Shown here piece after piece: positions 34,674 to 44,841 of a stretch of 64,000 nucleotides of DNA. The notes beneath the pieces are model-generated. The model made no database searches, was not told the origin of the DNA, and saw nothing but the letters and a program-made list of their open reading frames with translations. A program made the position numbers and the translations under genes. The stretch spans positions 6,950,582 through 7,014,581 of the forward strand of contig BTPP01000001.1 of the NCBI GenBank assembly GCA_037102815.1. Direction: 5' to 3'. Position 1 is the stretch's first letter, and each line of letters starts with the position of its first letter. The stretch comes from Neurospora intermedia. Lineage: Eukaryota; Ascomycota; Sordariomycetes; Sordariales; Sordariaceae.

Positions 34674-35114
34674 GTGAGGGATATAGACGATTCTGCATAG
34701 CATATAGAAATGAGATACGATGTCACAGTCAAGGAGCGTGGCGTGGCGTGGCATGATACAATGTGTAAACCTATCAATCAGCCCGTGAATCGAAATCTCC
34801 CTGTTCAACAAACCGTCCATCAATACATCAGAAGATGAGTCATTTCCCCAAACTTGATGCCATCCAGCACCAGACATATGCTCTGAAGCCCGTCAACGAA
34901 GAAGTGGAAAAAAAAAATGTAACGAAAACGCACAACTGATGGAAGAAACAGAAACAAAGAAACAGACTTTTGGAGATGATGCAAAGAAATCCCGCTTTTC
35001 ACAGCCAGTCATTCCTCCCCTCCTCCACAATTCTCCATGTTCCTCATCCCGTCTCTTGCCCTTCCTACCCAATGCATCCACATGACACTTCCAATCAATC
35101 GCGTCCCATGTGGA
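34674..35114. other. Convergent intergenic region between HIS7 and antizyme
   Basis: Holds the two 3' UTRs. It is AT-richer than the flanking genes, with an A-run at 34909-34917. No gene seen. Confidence 0.5.
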
Positions 35115-36193
35115 TTACATCTCCATGCCCATAAACAGCCACCTCCCACTCACTACGTCACAAGTCTTTCCACCAGACCAAAAGTCAAAAGTCGTCATGG
35201 AAAACCCGGCCCATTGCAGCCCCTTCATCAAGGGCACTGCTTCATGGTCGGGGATGGAGCGGTCGAGGCAGATGACCATGTGGGAGCAGGCGAGGGGGCC
35301 GTCGGCCAGTTCGATGAGGGCTACAAGACTGTGTGTTTGTTAGCAGGTGTTGGACAAGAAAAAAAGGGGGAAAGGGTTGGGAGACCACATACGCCTTCTT
35401 CAAATCCCGTCCCTCCACACTCTGCTCGTCGAAAAAGATCATCAACGTCTTCTCCCCGGTTTCCATTTCCTCAGCGACAACCCCGCGGAAGCTGGTGCCG
35501 CCCACGTAATCCCATAGTTCGATCCAGGAGTCGACGCGGTGCGATCCGTTTCCGGCGACACCGCGAGCATCAAAACCATGACGACTCATCAGGTGTTCAT
35601 CCCCGATTGGATAGTCGTCGTATGGCGGGGTTAGAGGAGTGTTGTTGTTGTTGCCGTTGGTTGTTGTGGTACCATGGTTGGGATGGTTGTTGCAATTGTC
35701 GTTGTCGTGATAAACACTAGCCAGGCCCGAGCCCTGCACCGCCGCGTTCTTCTCACCTAGAAGCACGGCGCGCAATGTCTCGCAAAAGAACCTCTCACAT
35801 TCTTCCCTGATGCGTAGTGTTGCCCCCCCTCGACGTCCCCTGCTGTTGTTGTGATTACTGCTCCCGGCACGTCTGTTGTTGTTTCCAGCAGATGACTTCG
35901 CCTTGGCAGTCACCGCCAGCTGGTTGGTTGACGTGTCGAGGGCCGCGAGGGGGGGGCTTGATGGCGGCGATGGAAGTCCCGTCGAAGGGACCTCAGGAAT
36001 ACCACTCGGCCCCTGTGACGCCGGTAGTGCAGTAGTGGAGGCCCTTGAGCTGGGCCCCCGGGTAGTTGGAAACAAGGTAGCAGCTGGCGAGGATGTCGAC
36101 GGCCTCCATGTGGTGGGGAGGCGAAGCGACGACGTCCTCGCCGTAGTAATTACTACTACTACTAAAAAGATTATCCTGTTTCATTGGCGCCAT
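35115..36193 (-). CDS. Ornithine decarboxylase antizyme, expressed by +1 ribosomal frameshift
   Basis: Two overlapping frames plus one intron give a 337-aa antizyme. ORF1 runs from ATG 36193 (66 codons, MAPMKQDNLF... to TGAEWYS) and stops at TGA 35995-35993. ORF2, one base forward, resumes at GAG 35994 and runs to the intron 35392-35329 (GTATGT...ACAG), then 35328-35115. The C-terminal domain is diagnostic: SWIELWDYVGGTSFRG, LMIFFDEQSVEGRDLKKALV, LIELADGPLACSHMVICLDR, LMKGLQWAGF. Antizyme binds ODC monomers and sends them for ubiquitin-independent proteasomal degradation; polyamines promote the frameshift, closing a feedback loop. The region between the frameshift site and the core (about 115 aa) is Ser/Pro/Asn-rich and probably disordered. 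Without recoding only the 66-aa peptide is made. Confidence 0.93.
35990..36001 (-). promoter_or_regulatory. Programmed +1 frameshift site TCC-TGA of antizyme
   Basis: On the minus strand the sequence is TAT-TCC-TGA-GGT-CCC. The TCC codon (35998-35996) followed by the ORF1 stop TGA is the canonical antizyme slippery site, as in animals and fission yeast. Skipping the T at 35995 puts GAG in frame with ORF2 (EVPSTGLPSPPSS). The polyamine-sensing behaviour is inferred from the family. Confidence 0.9.
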
Positions 36194-37696
36194 TGCTGAG
36201 AGATGCCACCTTGTCGGCTTTGCGATGATTTGAGGGGGTGGTGGTTATGAGGAGATGAGAATGGGCGATGGATGACGAATGTCGTTTGATGGAAATCGAT
36301 GTCGATGGATGGCACTAGGTCGTAGGCGATGGTCTTGGGTGAGGTCCGGTGTTGTCGATGTTGACGAGTGAGCAGATAGTGTAATATGGATGGTTGGGTG
36401 ATTGACGGATAGATAGGTAGATATACCGTAGGTAGCAGGGGTTGGGCAATTGATGAAGATAAGGTGTTAATTGGGCTGCAGGGGATTTTTTTTGTCTTTT
36501 AGGGATGAATTGGCGTGGCGGTGTGGTTGGCTGTTGTGGTCAGGGTGGAATTGGGAGGAAATGGATCGAGACTTTTTGTTGTCTAGTGTACTGCTGGTTG
36601 GTCTAAATGCCGTGCAAGTGCTGCTGTGACTGTGATCAGATTTGTGAGGAGGTTCGGGGGGCAAATTGCGTTTATTCACCACTTTACAAAATGAGGAAAC
36701 AATGGGGTAATCTGCCCAGTTCTGCCTTTTTGTGCCATCACGTGGTCGCTTGGCTCGCTGACTGCAAGTCTTGGCTGAGCCGGGCATTGGACTTTCTTGG
36801 CCTGTGCTCTTCCAACTTGGATGTTTTCCCCACCCGAAACGGCCGTAGTTCTCGCTTGCTGTGTCATCGCAATCTCGAAATGCCTTTTTTTTGTTTTCTT
36901 TCCTTTTCTGTACAACAGGCCAAGTCTTCGAGAGCTGAGTGCTTGGATGTACGACAAACAGTGTACTCCATTTTATCAGTACGCAACGCAAAACCGACCG
37001 CAAAACGAGCCCTCGGCGCCAAGTCAACGAACAGACAATAAGAGACCCCCCCCCCTTGAAACACTCTGGACCCCCTCTCCTCGGAGGGATCAACCTGGGC
37101 CTATCGATAAGGAGGACAAGTCTCCTCGACCGAGGGCGGGGGGGACTTCGGTGATCCTTCAAGACGTGTAACTCTCCGACTGAACCGGACACAAATATGA
37201 TGTTGGGCACTTTCACTTTGACGATTTGCATTGGGTCTTTGTGCATAGCCGTCGATCCAGCAAACATGGACCTTCAAGCAGATTCAGGCGGGAAAGGCTT
37301 GACATGAACAAGTCGACCGACAGACCATTCAATGCCAACGGTTCATGAATCGTGACATGGTCCGAGGATTGGGTCGAGAAGAAGGTCAGAGTGTCAAAAG
37401 AGGTGCGAGGCATGACACGCCCGGATGACCACCTTCCCCCCTCCCCTCCAACCTGACACGTACCTAGGACATGCCCGGCTTTAAAAAGGTAAGTAGGCAT
37501 ATCATATGTCGATCGCTCCCGCGTCTTAGTTTGTCGTTTGAGTTTTGCTTCCTTTGTTTGCTCGAGTCTGTTCAAGAGTTCAGTTCTTTCGCTATTCGAC
37601 TTGGTGATCTTCGGTTCGCTGCTGTCGAGTAACCTCAAATTCGCCTTTGGAGATTTTAAATACCGTACATGTATCACAGCACCGGCCAACGACACC
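36194..37696. other. Divergent intergenic region between antizyme and Yippee-like gene
   Basis: About 1.5 kb, likely including long 5' UTRs of both genes. Minus-strand frames at 36467-37267 and 37213-37764 are low-complexity or antisense to the Yippee gene and were not accepted. A run of nine or more C (about 37046-37055) and pyrimidine tracts are present. Confidence 0.45.
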
Positions 37697-38668
37697 ATGG
37701 TTTTCAACTTGTACACCACCAGCAGCTCGGCGGCTTCGGCCGATAGTGGCCCAATCAAACCCATCTACCTCCTCCCGAGTTTTAGCTTGCCTTTTCGTCG
37801 ACGCCGGCCATCCACCACACTCACTCAGACATACGATCACCGCCTGGATGACACCGAGTCCGATGGCCTCCCATCGCTTTCCAGTTCTCCCGATTCATTC
37901 ACCACCGCCTTTTCACCCGATTACACCCCGATTCAGCCAGCATCTACCCGTCTCTCTCCCATCCAACCCGACATCCTCCGCTGCGCCCACTGCGCGTCCG
38001 ACATAGCCTTCACTTCTCAAATCATCAGCAAAGGCTTCCACGGTCGCCACGGCCGGGCCTATCTCGTCTCACCCACACCTTCCCAGGCCCCAGGCCCCCA
38101 TCCGTCTTTTGGCTTCTTTTCTTCACTCATCCATCACCCGTCATCTGCTGTCACCAGGACAACAGAACTGCCCAACATCTTTACAGAAGCCCCCGAAATT
38201 CGCCGCCTGGTCACGGGCCAGCACACCGTCGCCGACATCACCTGCGCCGTGTGCGGGACCAAGCTGGGGTGGAAGTACGTGGATGCAAAGGAGAGTTCAC
38301 AAAAGTATAAAGTCGGGAAATTCATCTTGGAGTGCGCCAGGGTCGTCACGTTTCGGAGTTGGGAGGATTCACCCAGTGACAAACAGGAGGGTGTCGTCGG
38401 TGACATGGGCAAGAATGCAAAGCGGGGGTTCGTCAAGGGGGCGAGTGGGAAACGGAAGCAAAAGGCAGCAGCCGCGGAGGAGGCGGCGGCGGTGCAAGGT
38501 GAAGAACAGGAACCCGTGTCGCCAACTGCGGTGGTCTTTGACTCGGACGACGACTCTGAATGCGATGACATCTTTGCTGGAGTCTGGGACGCCGAGACCG
38601 TGGCTAAGCGGCGCAAGGGGAAGCTGACCAACATGAAGCCGCATAGGGGAGGGCTTTTTTGGTCGTGA
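37697..38668 (+). CDS. Yippee/Moh1-family zinc-binding protein with long extensions
   Basis: 323 aa from the ATG at 37697, which has a strong context (gacaccATGG); the open frame extends upstream to 37538 but that part looks like leader. The Yippee domain binds zinc through two CxxC pairs: CAHC (residues 96-99) and CAVC (183-186). The stretch after the second pair, GTKLGWKYVDAKESSQKYKV, is the most conserved part of the family. An insertion of about 25 residues (SPTPSQAPGPHPSFGFFSS) separates the halves. The C-terminal 90 residues are basic then acidic (QGEEQEPVSP, DSDDDSECDD) and unique. Family members are linked to ubiquitin-ligase (GID/CTLH-like) and stress functions; the role here is unknown. 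Confidence 0.88.
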   Translation: MVFNLYTTSSSAASADSGPIKPIYLLPSFSLPFRRRRPSTTLTQTYDHRLDDTESDGLPSLSSSPDSFTTAFSPDYTPIQPASTRLSPIQPDILRCAHCASDIAFTSQIISKGFHGRHGRAYLVSPTPSQAPGPHPSFGFFSSLIHHPSSAVTRTTELPNIFTEAPEIRRLVTGQHTVADITCAVCGTKLGWKYVDAKESSQKYKVGKFILECARVVTFRSWEDSPSDKQEGVVGDMGKNAKRGFVKGASGKRKQKAAAAEEAAAVQGEEQEPVSPTAVVFDSDDDSECDDIFAGVWDAETVAKRRKGKLTNMKPHRGGLFWS

Positions 38669-39336
38669 TGGGTGACCTGCCAGCCGGAGTTGTTTGCTTT
38701 GGTCGGAGAATGTGGGAGTATGGGCTGCCATTACTAGAGGTAGTCTCATGGAGCTGAGCTGATACTGAGCATCGTGCTCGAAATCCGCCATAGTGGCGAG
38801 CGTTTGCATGGATGTCAAGTGGTCATCAGATCATCATTTGGACCTTGGCTCGACGAATGGAGCGTGTGTTCCTAGCCAGAGCGAGTCTTTTGGGGATTTC
38901 ATTTGGACGCTTCATGGCTGGTATGGTGGTCTGGCAGTAACTAGTGCTTTCATAATCGGATCTCCAGAACTACGGGAGTACCTAGAACAGGGCGTTTTGA
39001 GGTTATTTGGAAGGTCTACCCCACCTAGATCGTTGATATGGGTTTTCCATTTTCTTGGTTCACTGGCTTTTTTTCTTTCTTTTTTTTTTTACTCATAGCG
39101 CTGGGGCACGGATGGGCATACGATATAAGGGCATAATTGGTCTAGGGCATTGGCGCAAGGATGGTACGGAGCGATGGGTGGGTGGATGGCTTTCAGGGTC
39201 ATTTCAATGGACAAAGTACGTGTCGACCGGAACCTGGGGATTCGGCCGTTTCATCACCACAGTGGGAATACAAGGAGGGGATCAAGTCTTGAGGGGGGGT
39301 TACAAGGCTTGACTGGTTTGTTAGAGCTGATAACGA
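38669..39336. other. Intergenic region downstream of the Yippee-like gene
   Basis: No gene seen. T-rich and G/A-rich stretches only. Just before the inverted-repeat element an ACAAGGCTTG motif occurs (about 39302), which recurs on its far side (about 39919). Confidence 0.45.
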
Positions 39337-39478
39337 GACAAGCCTTGTTGCAAAAGCAAGCACTGTTGGTTGAGGGAGGCTTCTGATTGGTTGGATTTGG
39401 GTGTAAAATAGTAAAAGCTAAAGACCCCTATAATGACCTTCTGAAAGGGCCACTATAAGAGTCTTTGCCTTTTTTTTT

Positions 39479-39533
<55 letters not shown>

Positions 39534-39892
39534 CCTCTACGGTTGGCCGCCGGGGGGGGGGGGGGGGGGGGTGGGTCCGGATGAGGGTATTCACACTTTC
39601 ACTTCCGCGCGAGACTTCTCGCGCGAGGAAAAAAAACCTATAACTGTTTGGAATCGAACTAGCGATCTCAAGAAAGAAATACAACAATGAGAACCATTAA
39701 GCCACTAGCCCAATTGATATAATATTCGTTTCGGTTCTCTTTCTTATATAAGGAGGAATGGGGGAAAGAACTTTGGAAAAAAAAAGCACTAAGTTTTTGA
39801 ATATTTCAGCAATCGTTTATAGCGTACTCTCAAGCCAACCAATCAGAAGCCTCCCTCAACCAACAGTGCTTGCTTTCGCAACAAGGCTTGTC
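39337..39892. mobile_element. Inverted-repeat element with internal tRNA-like cassette, copy A
   Basis: About 58-bp inverted arms at 39337-39394 and 39835-39892 (GACAAGCCTTGTTGC...; one mismatch by eye) bound a 556-bp element with no ORF. Inside, on the minus strand, is a tRNA-like unit (about 39650-39715): A box TAGTGGCTTAATGG, B box AGTTCGATTCC, then TTTTTTTT, a Pol III terminator. The plus strand carries a T49 run (39481-39529, with ten more T just before) and a G20 run (39552-39571). A homologous, more diverged copy lies at about 61565-62010. A non-autonomous DNA transposon that captured a tRNA, or a SINE nested in a palindrome, are both possible. Confidence 0.65.
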
Positions 39893-40896
39893 AAAATGCA
39901 AGCATTGGACCCCCCTAACAAGGCTTGATGTGCTGGTGATTTTCCCGCTATGGCACCTAGTGAGTGCTTCCGGGGTCGAATGCTCACCTTTCGGCAATGG
40001 CGCAAGTGGGGATGGAGAAGGGTTCTTTGCATAGCATACTAGCGGTCCTGAAGCTGTTTGGCTTCTCCTTTTGTTTACTACAGCTACGTATTCGCTCATA
40101 GAACGCGACGTTTCCCTGATTGAGAGCTTTCGAACCACTTGAACCAGAGGCATCTTCGACCTAGACGACCACAAGCTCAGCATTCAGATTTCAGCCATTT
40201 GTTGATCTAGAGGCCATGAGCATCCATTCGACGTGTAGTCTGAGTTTCCCTCGGAGAGCATGGTCATGAATGAGATCCGTAGACAATGCCGGTCCGGATC
40301 GGCGACTTCAAGGAACCTATTGGGTCTCGACGTAACGCATAGCCTATCATGAACCAAATTCTGTTTGATCAGTTCATGTCAACCACACCCACGTCCCTAC
40401 GTGGACACTGTTGGGCATCGGCAATGGGACACTGCTTTTTTGTTGAAGCTGAAACAAAGCCAGAGAATGGGATACAGGGTTTCCCAGTGATGACGTTTGT
40501 TTTGTGCCGCGTGTTTCGAAAGACTTTTGCCTTCCTCTCGAAACACCCTTCAAAGAGGAGAGGGTACTAGGAGGACATCATAAGGAAGTTGAATGAACAA
40601 ATTATCGGTCAATGTGGTCTGAAAGGACGAGGAAAACCTAATCCATCCTCGCGTTTGGGCATCCCCCGTTTGAGGCAACAACGAGCATCGGCATCAACTC
40701 AAATGAGTTCAGCAAAGAGAAGGTTCCATGGGTGCTTGAACCGGTGTGGAACTGGTATCACATAATGGGTATTTTGAACTGAACTAATTGACTACTTCCC
40801 AACATCATCCGCTGACACAAAACGTGTTCTACATGACCGTCTTCACATGACGCCGCACTCCATGCTGCTACTCCTCCCAACAGCAACCACTCCCGC
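39893..40896. other. Intergenic region right of the tRNA-like repeat
   Basis: Contains CCCCCCTAACAAGGCTTG at about 39912, a further copy of the repeat-associated motif. Nothing else recognised; the last part is the 3' UTR of the dipeptidase. Confidence 0.45.
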
Positions 40897-42552
40897 TTAA
40901 GCGTTCATGGGTTCCTCAGCAACGTAGTGCAGATAGGCACCCAAGAGCTTGATGCCCTCAATGTAGTTCTTCTTGTCAAGCTTCTCATTGATGGAGTGAG
41001 CACCGTCGGTGGAGCTTCCCATGGGCAGCAGAAGAACGTTCTTGCCAGTGGCCTCCTCGAAAGTCAAGGTGATGGGAATGGAACCACCCTCGCGAGTGAA
41101 ATCGGGCTTCATGCCCCAGACACGCTCGGTAGCCTTGGCAGCAGCGGCAAAGTTCCAGTGGTTGGGGCTGGCCTTCCACCACTTGCCGCAGTGCTGGGCA
41201 TACACCTTCATGGTGTTCTTGGAGCCGAGCTTCTTGAACACCTCGTTGACGTGATCGTACACGCACTGGTTGGTCTTCTCAATCTCCATGTCGGGCACGG
41301 TGCGGATCGAGAACTTGCCGATGACCTTGGCGGGAATGACGGTCTTGGCTCCAGGGTTGGAAAAGGCACCCTCGACACCGTGGATGGACAGGGAAGGGAA
41401 GCGCCAGCGGGCCATGAGGGTCTTCTTCTTGTCCTCGAAAATGGTGGTCTTGCTACCGAGCGACTCGTGGAGGGTCTCCATGGTGAAGGCAATGTCGTCG
41501 TACAAACCATCCTCCTCAGGGGTCACAGGGGCGACCTGCTCAGCGATGCCCTTGATCTGGATCTTGCCGTCCGTGTCGACAAGCGAGGCAAGGATGCGGA
41601 CGAGGTCGGTCATGGGCTCCTGGGCGGTACCGCCAAAGACACCAGAGTGAAGATCGGCACCGGGGCCGGAAACCTCGACACTGTAGTAGTTGCAGCCACG
41701 GAGACCGTAGGTCAGGCAGGGACGCTCGGTGCCGAGCCAGTAGTTGTCGCTGATGCAAACGGCGTCGGCATCGGCAAAGTACTTTTTGCCCTCAGCCATG
41801 ACGAGCTCCTCGAGACCGTCCGAGCCGTACTCCTCCATACCCTCGAAGCACATGAGAAGGTTGACGGGGAAGTCGACGCCGGCGGCCTTGTGAGCCTCAA
41901 TGGCGTTGAGCCAGCCCAGGACGGGGCCCTTGTCGTCGGTGGCACCACGGCCGCACATGCGCCCGTCCTCCTTGACGGTCAGGTCAAAGGGCTCCGTGTC
42001 CCAGCCGTCGCTCTTCTCGGCGGGCTGGACGTCGTAGTGGCCGTAGACGAGGATAGTGCGCTTGTTCTTGTCGTTGCCGTAGCGGGCAAGGACGACGGGA
42101 GGGAGGTCGAGGTCGGTGCCCTCCTGCTTGCCGAGAGGACGGAGCTCGACGGTGGCACCCAACTTGGTCAGCTCATCGGCGAGCCACTGGCCCATGCGGA
42201 CGACATCGGGACGGCGGGCAGCCTCGGACGAGATGGAGGGAATGGCAACGGCCTGGCGCAGGCGGTCGATGAAGTGGTCCGACAGGGAGTCCACCTTTTG
42301 GAAGTAGCTGTCGAGTTGGGGAGCCATTTTGCGAGCTTGGTGGGCGCGGATCGACTCGGTCAGGTATGTTTTGGTGAGGGAGAAAGGGGAGACAGAAGCC
42401 GGCGGGGAGAAGAATGGTTTTGTCGGACGAGTGATGGCGGCGATAGGACGGCGGACCTGGATCAATCGGGAAGGTCGCCAACCCAGCGTGCGGGGCATTG
42501 TCGCGGATGACGGCGAAGAGACTGCTGTGGTCGCAGGGCAACGGGCTGGCAA
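40897..42552 (-). CDS. Cys-Gly/carnosine-type metallodipeptidase (Dug1-like, M20 family)
   Basis: 551 aa from the first ATG; 476 aa from Met76 (complement of 42325-42327, MAPQLDSYFQKV), where cytosolic homologues begin. It hydrolyses Cys-Gly and related dipeptides in glutathione turnover with a di-metal centre. Metal and catalytic motifs: YGHYDVQP, RGATDDKGP, FEGMEEYGS, CISDNYWLG and, near the end, GAHSINEK. The substrate/dimer loop includes DLHSGVFGG. The 75-residue N-terminal segment is Arg/Pro/Ser-rich with almost no acidic residues (RTLGWRPSRLIQVRRPIAA), like a mitochondrial presequence. No intron. Codon use is strongly biased, so the opposite strand is also open for over 500 codons. Confidence 0.95.
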   Translation of the reverse strand: MPARCPATTAVSSPSSATMPRTLGWRPSRLIQVRRPIAAITRPTKPFFSPPASVSPFSLTKTYLTESIRAHQARKMAPQLDSYFQKVDSLSDHFIDRLRQAVAIPSISSEAARRPDVVRMGQWLADELTKLGATVELRPLGKQEGTDLDLPPVVLARYGNDKNKRTILVYGHYDVQPAEKSDGWDTEPFDLTVKEDGRMCGRGATDDKGPVLGWLNAIEAHKAAGVDFPVNLLMCFEGMEEYGSDGLEELVMAEGKKYFADADAVCISDNYWLGTERPCLTYGLRGCNYYSVEVSGPGADLHSGVFGGTAQEPMTDLVRILASLVDTDGKIQIKGIAEQVAPVTPEEDGLYDDIAFTMETLHESLGSKTTIFEDKKKTLMARWRFPSLSIHGVEGAFSNPGAKTVIPAKVIGKFSIRTVPDMEIEKTNQCVYDHVNEVFKKLGSKNTMKVYAQHCGKWWKASPNHWNFAAAAKATERVWGMKPDFTREGGSIPITLTFEEATGKNVLLLPMGSSTDGAHSINEKLDKKNYIEGIKLLGAYLHYVAEEPMNA

Positions 42553-43782
42553 TATCGGGAGACCTTCAGTGGACTTTCACTAACAGAAAAAAAGAGGGGT
42601 CCCTCGTGGGCGTTCCCCGCTCTCTGCGCTTACTGTCGGCAAGTCTAGCGTCCCGTCCTTGGCAGGGTCTGGTGGGTCGTTTGATTGGGTGGTGATAAGG
42701 TGATGTGCGATAAGAGACATGACGTGGGCTCGTCCTGGACAAAACAGGTGAGACCTTTGACAGTTTACCTTGGGTATCATGATACTCGTCTACGCATCCC
42801 AGCGTCTTTGTAACACGTCTGATCTTGAGTTCTAGCTTGCCGTCGAAGTAGGGCGTGTCAAAGATGTCAACTTGGTCCTCGCGCCATCCAGACAATCACC
42901 ATGCGACTGGGCAACCAAGCGGGATGCGGAAATCGCGGTGCAGATGACAATGTCGGAGTGGTCATCTTCCATCTTATGGCTGATGAAGCAAGCTTCTTTT
43001 CAAGGACAGTACAACGCCCGGCGTCCACAATTTGACTTCTTTTGTCTTTACGGCTATCGAGTTGATGAGTCAGCAATACATAGATGAAGCACTCCTTCTC
43101 CCCAAAGATGCCGCACCTGTCCCATCAAGACAATCACTAGCTTGCGTCGGTGAATTCCTTGTGATATTCAAAATACGGTCAACTCCTTGATTTTCTCTCC
43201 GTTCGAGTTATTTTCCTCACCCGGATTTTTCGTCTTGTACTGTCAGTATGAAGCAGCACAGCCTCTGTTGCCATACTCGGCGATATGAAAAGTCTTGGCG
43301 TTTTTTGGGCCAACAGACACTCGCCATTTACTAGTCTGGATTTTGGAATAAACTTCTTCAGGCTTTCGTCCACGGAGAAACGCCCGTACATTCACAATTT
43401 TTTATCCAGTTTGAAGTGTTGCGATGTTGTAAATGTGGTGCACTTGTCGAGTGTCTGCGTAGCACAGTTCTGCCAAAGTGTTTGGAGAAATAGCATGACG
43501 CGATCAACCTTCCTCAAAGATTGACTGATGCAAAAGAAAGAAAATGCCTAGGGGCTCAAATCTGAAGTTTCATTCGAGACGTGACCAGCTGCTAACCCCC
43601 ATTTATCAATCTCAGCTTCCAACACACCTGCCTCCAGCTTCCGCTTCAACACATCAACCACCTTTTCCTCCTCACGGTCAGTTTCCCTCCTATCTGATTT
43701 GGCCTGTAGCATCATGGGTTGATGTTAGCAAGTCATACTGCCCCAACTTCTCGCGCCCGTTGGATGTGACCTACACAAATCC
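42553..43782. other. Intergenic region between dipeptidase and small unknown gene
   Basis: No gene accepted. The left 200 bases are the likely promoter of the dipeptidase; the rest has only short non-coding-like frames. Confidence 0.45.
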
Positions 43783-44178
43783 TCAACCATGTCTTTGCGC
43801 TCTCTCTCTCCGTGTCCTGTAGAAGACCGTATACTCCGCCGCTGTTTCGTGGGTAGGATCTCCGTCACGTACAGCCCTCAACCCTTTTCTCATTTCCTCT
43901 CCGGCCAGGTCAAGCAAAGGGAAGATCTGACCAGGATAATAGTTTGAGTAGGCCTCCATGTGAATGAAGAGCGACATAAGGTTTGGGGTCACCTCTTCTG
44001 GAAGGCACCCGATTTTGTACAGTAGTTCGAGAGCGTCCTCTCTGGCCTCCGCGTAGTGCATATGAAGCTGGTCGCGCGCAATCAGGTCGCGCTCCATGTC
44101 GTGACAGCATGACTCAATGCGTCTCTTGATGTCGTCGCTAGTAAGGTTCCAAGAGCCCGGGGAGAAACGTGATGTCAT
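43783..44178 (-). CDS. Small unknown protein, 131 aa
   Basis: Not recognised. The frame opens further upstream (to 44475) but the ATG at complement 44176-44178 (MTSRFSPGSWNLTSDDIKRR) is where protein-like, charged, helical sequence begins. The product is rich in acidic and basic residues, contains an MERDLIARDQLHMHYAEARE helix and ends in a basic tail RTRRERAQRHG. No signal peptide or membrane segment. It diverges from the gene at 44842, with about 660 bp between start codons. It could be a lineage-specific gene. Confidence 0.5.
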   Translation of the reverse strand: MTSRFSPGSWNLTSDDIKRRIESCCHDMERDLIARDQLHMHYAEAREDALELLYKIGCLPEEVTPNLMSLFIHMEAYSNYYPGQIFPLLDLAGEEMRKGLRAVRDGDPTHETAAEYTVFYRTRRERAQRHG

Positions 44179-44841
44179 CTTGATGGATTGTCTTGATCGG
44201 ATGCTGATAAAGTTGATCGTTTCGTGAGACCGTGACGGGAAAAAAAGAAAAAGCTTTTGGCGGGATAAGGGTATTGCCAAGGCCAAGCCGATAGGGTCCA
44301 AAAGCGGTGGAAGATCCTTGCTCGTGGATGTAAGAGTGTAAAGGAAGATGTAGGGGTTGCTTTTGGAGTAAAACCTGAAGTGGAAAGGAATGGAAATTGT
44401 ACCTCTGGAGAAACAATCAGCGTGGAGGGATGGAGCTGAATACAAACAGCACTCAGCGGGGTATACCAACGACAAGTGAATGGAAGCCCAGTGAAGGGGA
44501 GTTCAGTAGGTGCCTCTAGGCAGAGGTAGCAGCCTTGCCGCGGCCAAAGCCAATTGCTCGCACTTTCCTTTCTTGCCTGGAGGTGGCTGTTGGATGAAAG
44601 GTCCGTGCCCCAGGACTGGACCCTTCACTTGGATTTCCACTTCCACACAGCGGTACACAGTTTTGGAACCGTTGTAATTCCGTCATCGAGTCCAAGTAGA
44701 GGTAAGTAGGTAGCTTTCCTTCCACTTTCTCTTCTTCTGCTAGACACATCTTTCCACAACTCTCTGTCCGTACACAATCGTCTTCCATTTATCACGATCG
44801 TCTATACATAGGTATCCAGCAAAGACACGAACCTCACCAAG
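44179..44841. other. Divergent intergenic region
   Basis: Probably contains the promoters of the small unknown gene (-) and the 550-aa unknown gene (+). A TAGGTAAGTAGGTAGC motif lies at about 44699. Nothing else seen. Confidence 0.45.

Noticed and set aside
35242-36075. Reading the antizyme as a conventional gene starting at 36075
   Set aside because: The true N-terminus lies in the other frame with the TCC-TGA shift site, and the frame past 35392 is intronic.
36467-37267. 266-codon minus-strand ORF upstream of the antizyme gene
   Set aside because: Composition is not protein-like, it crosses homopolymer runs, and shows no domain or conserved start.
39651-39715. A functional tRNA gene on the minus strand
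   Set aside because: A and B boxes and a terminator are present, but acceptor and T stems do not pair properly, so it is called tRNA-like only.
40927-42510. 527-codon plus-strand ORF opposite the dipeptidase gene
   Set aside because: It is Gly/Val/Leu-rich and matches no family. It is open only because the real gene avoids codons whose complements are stops (biased codon use).
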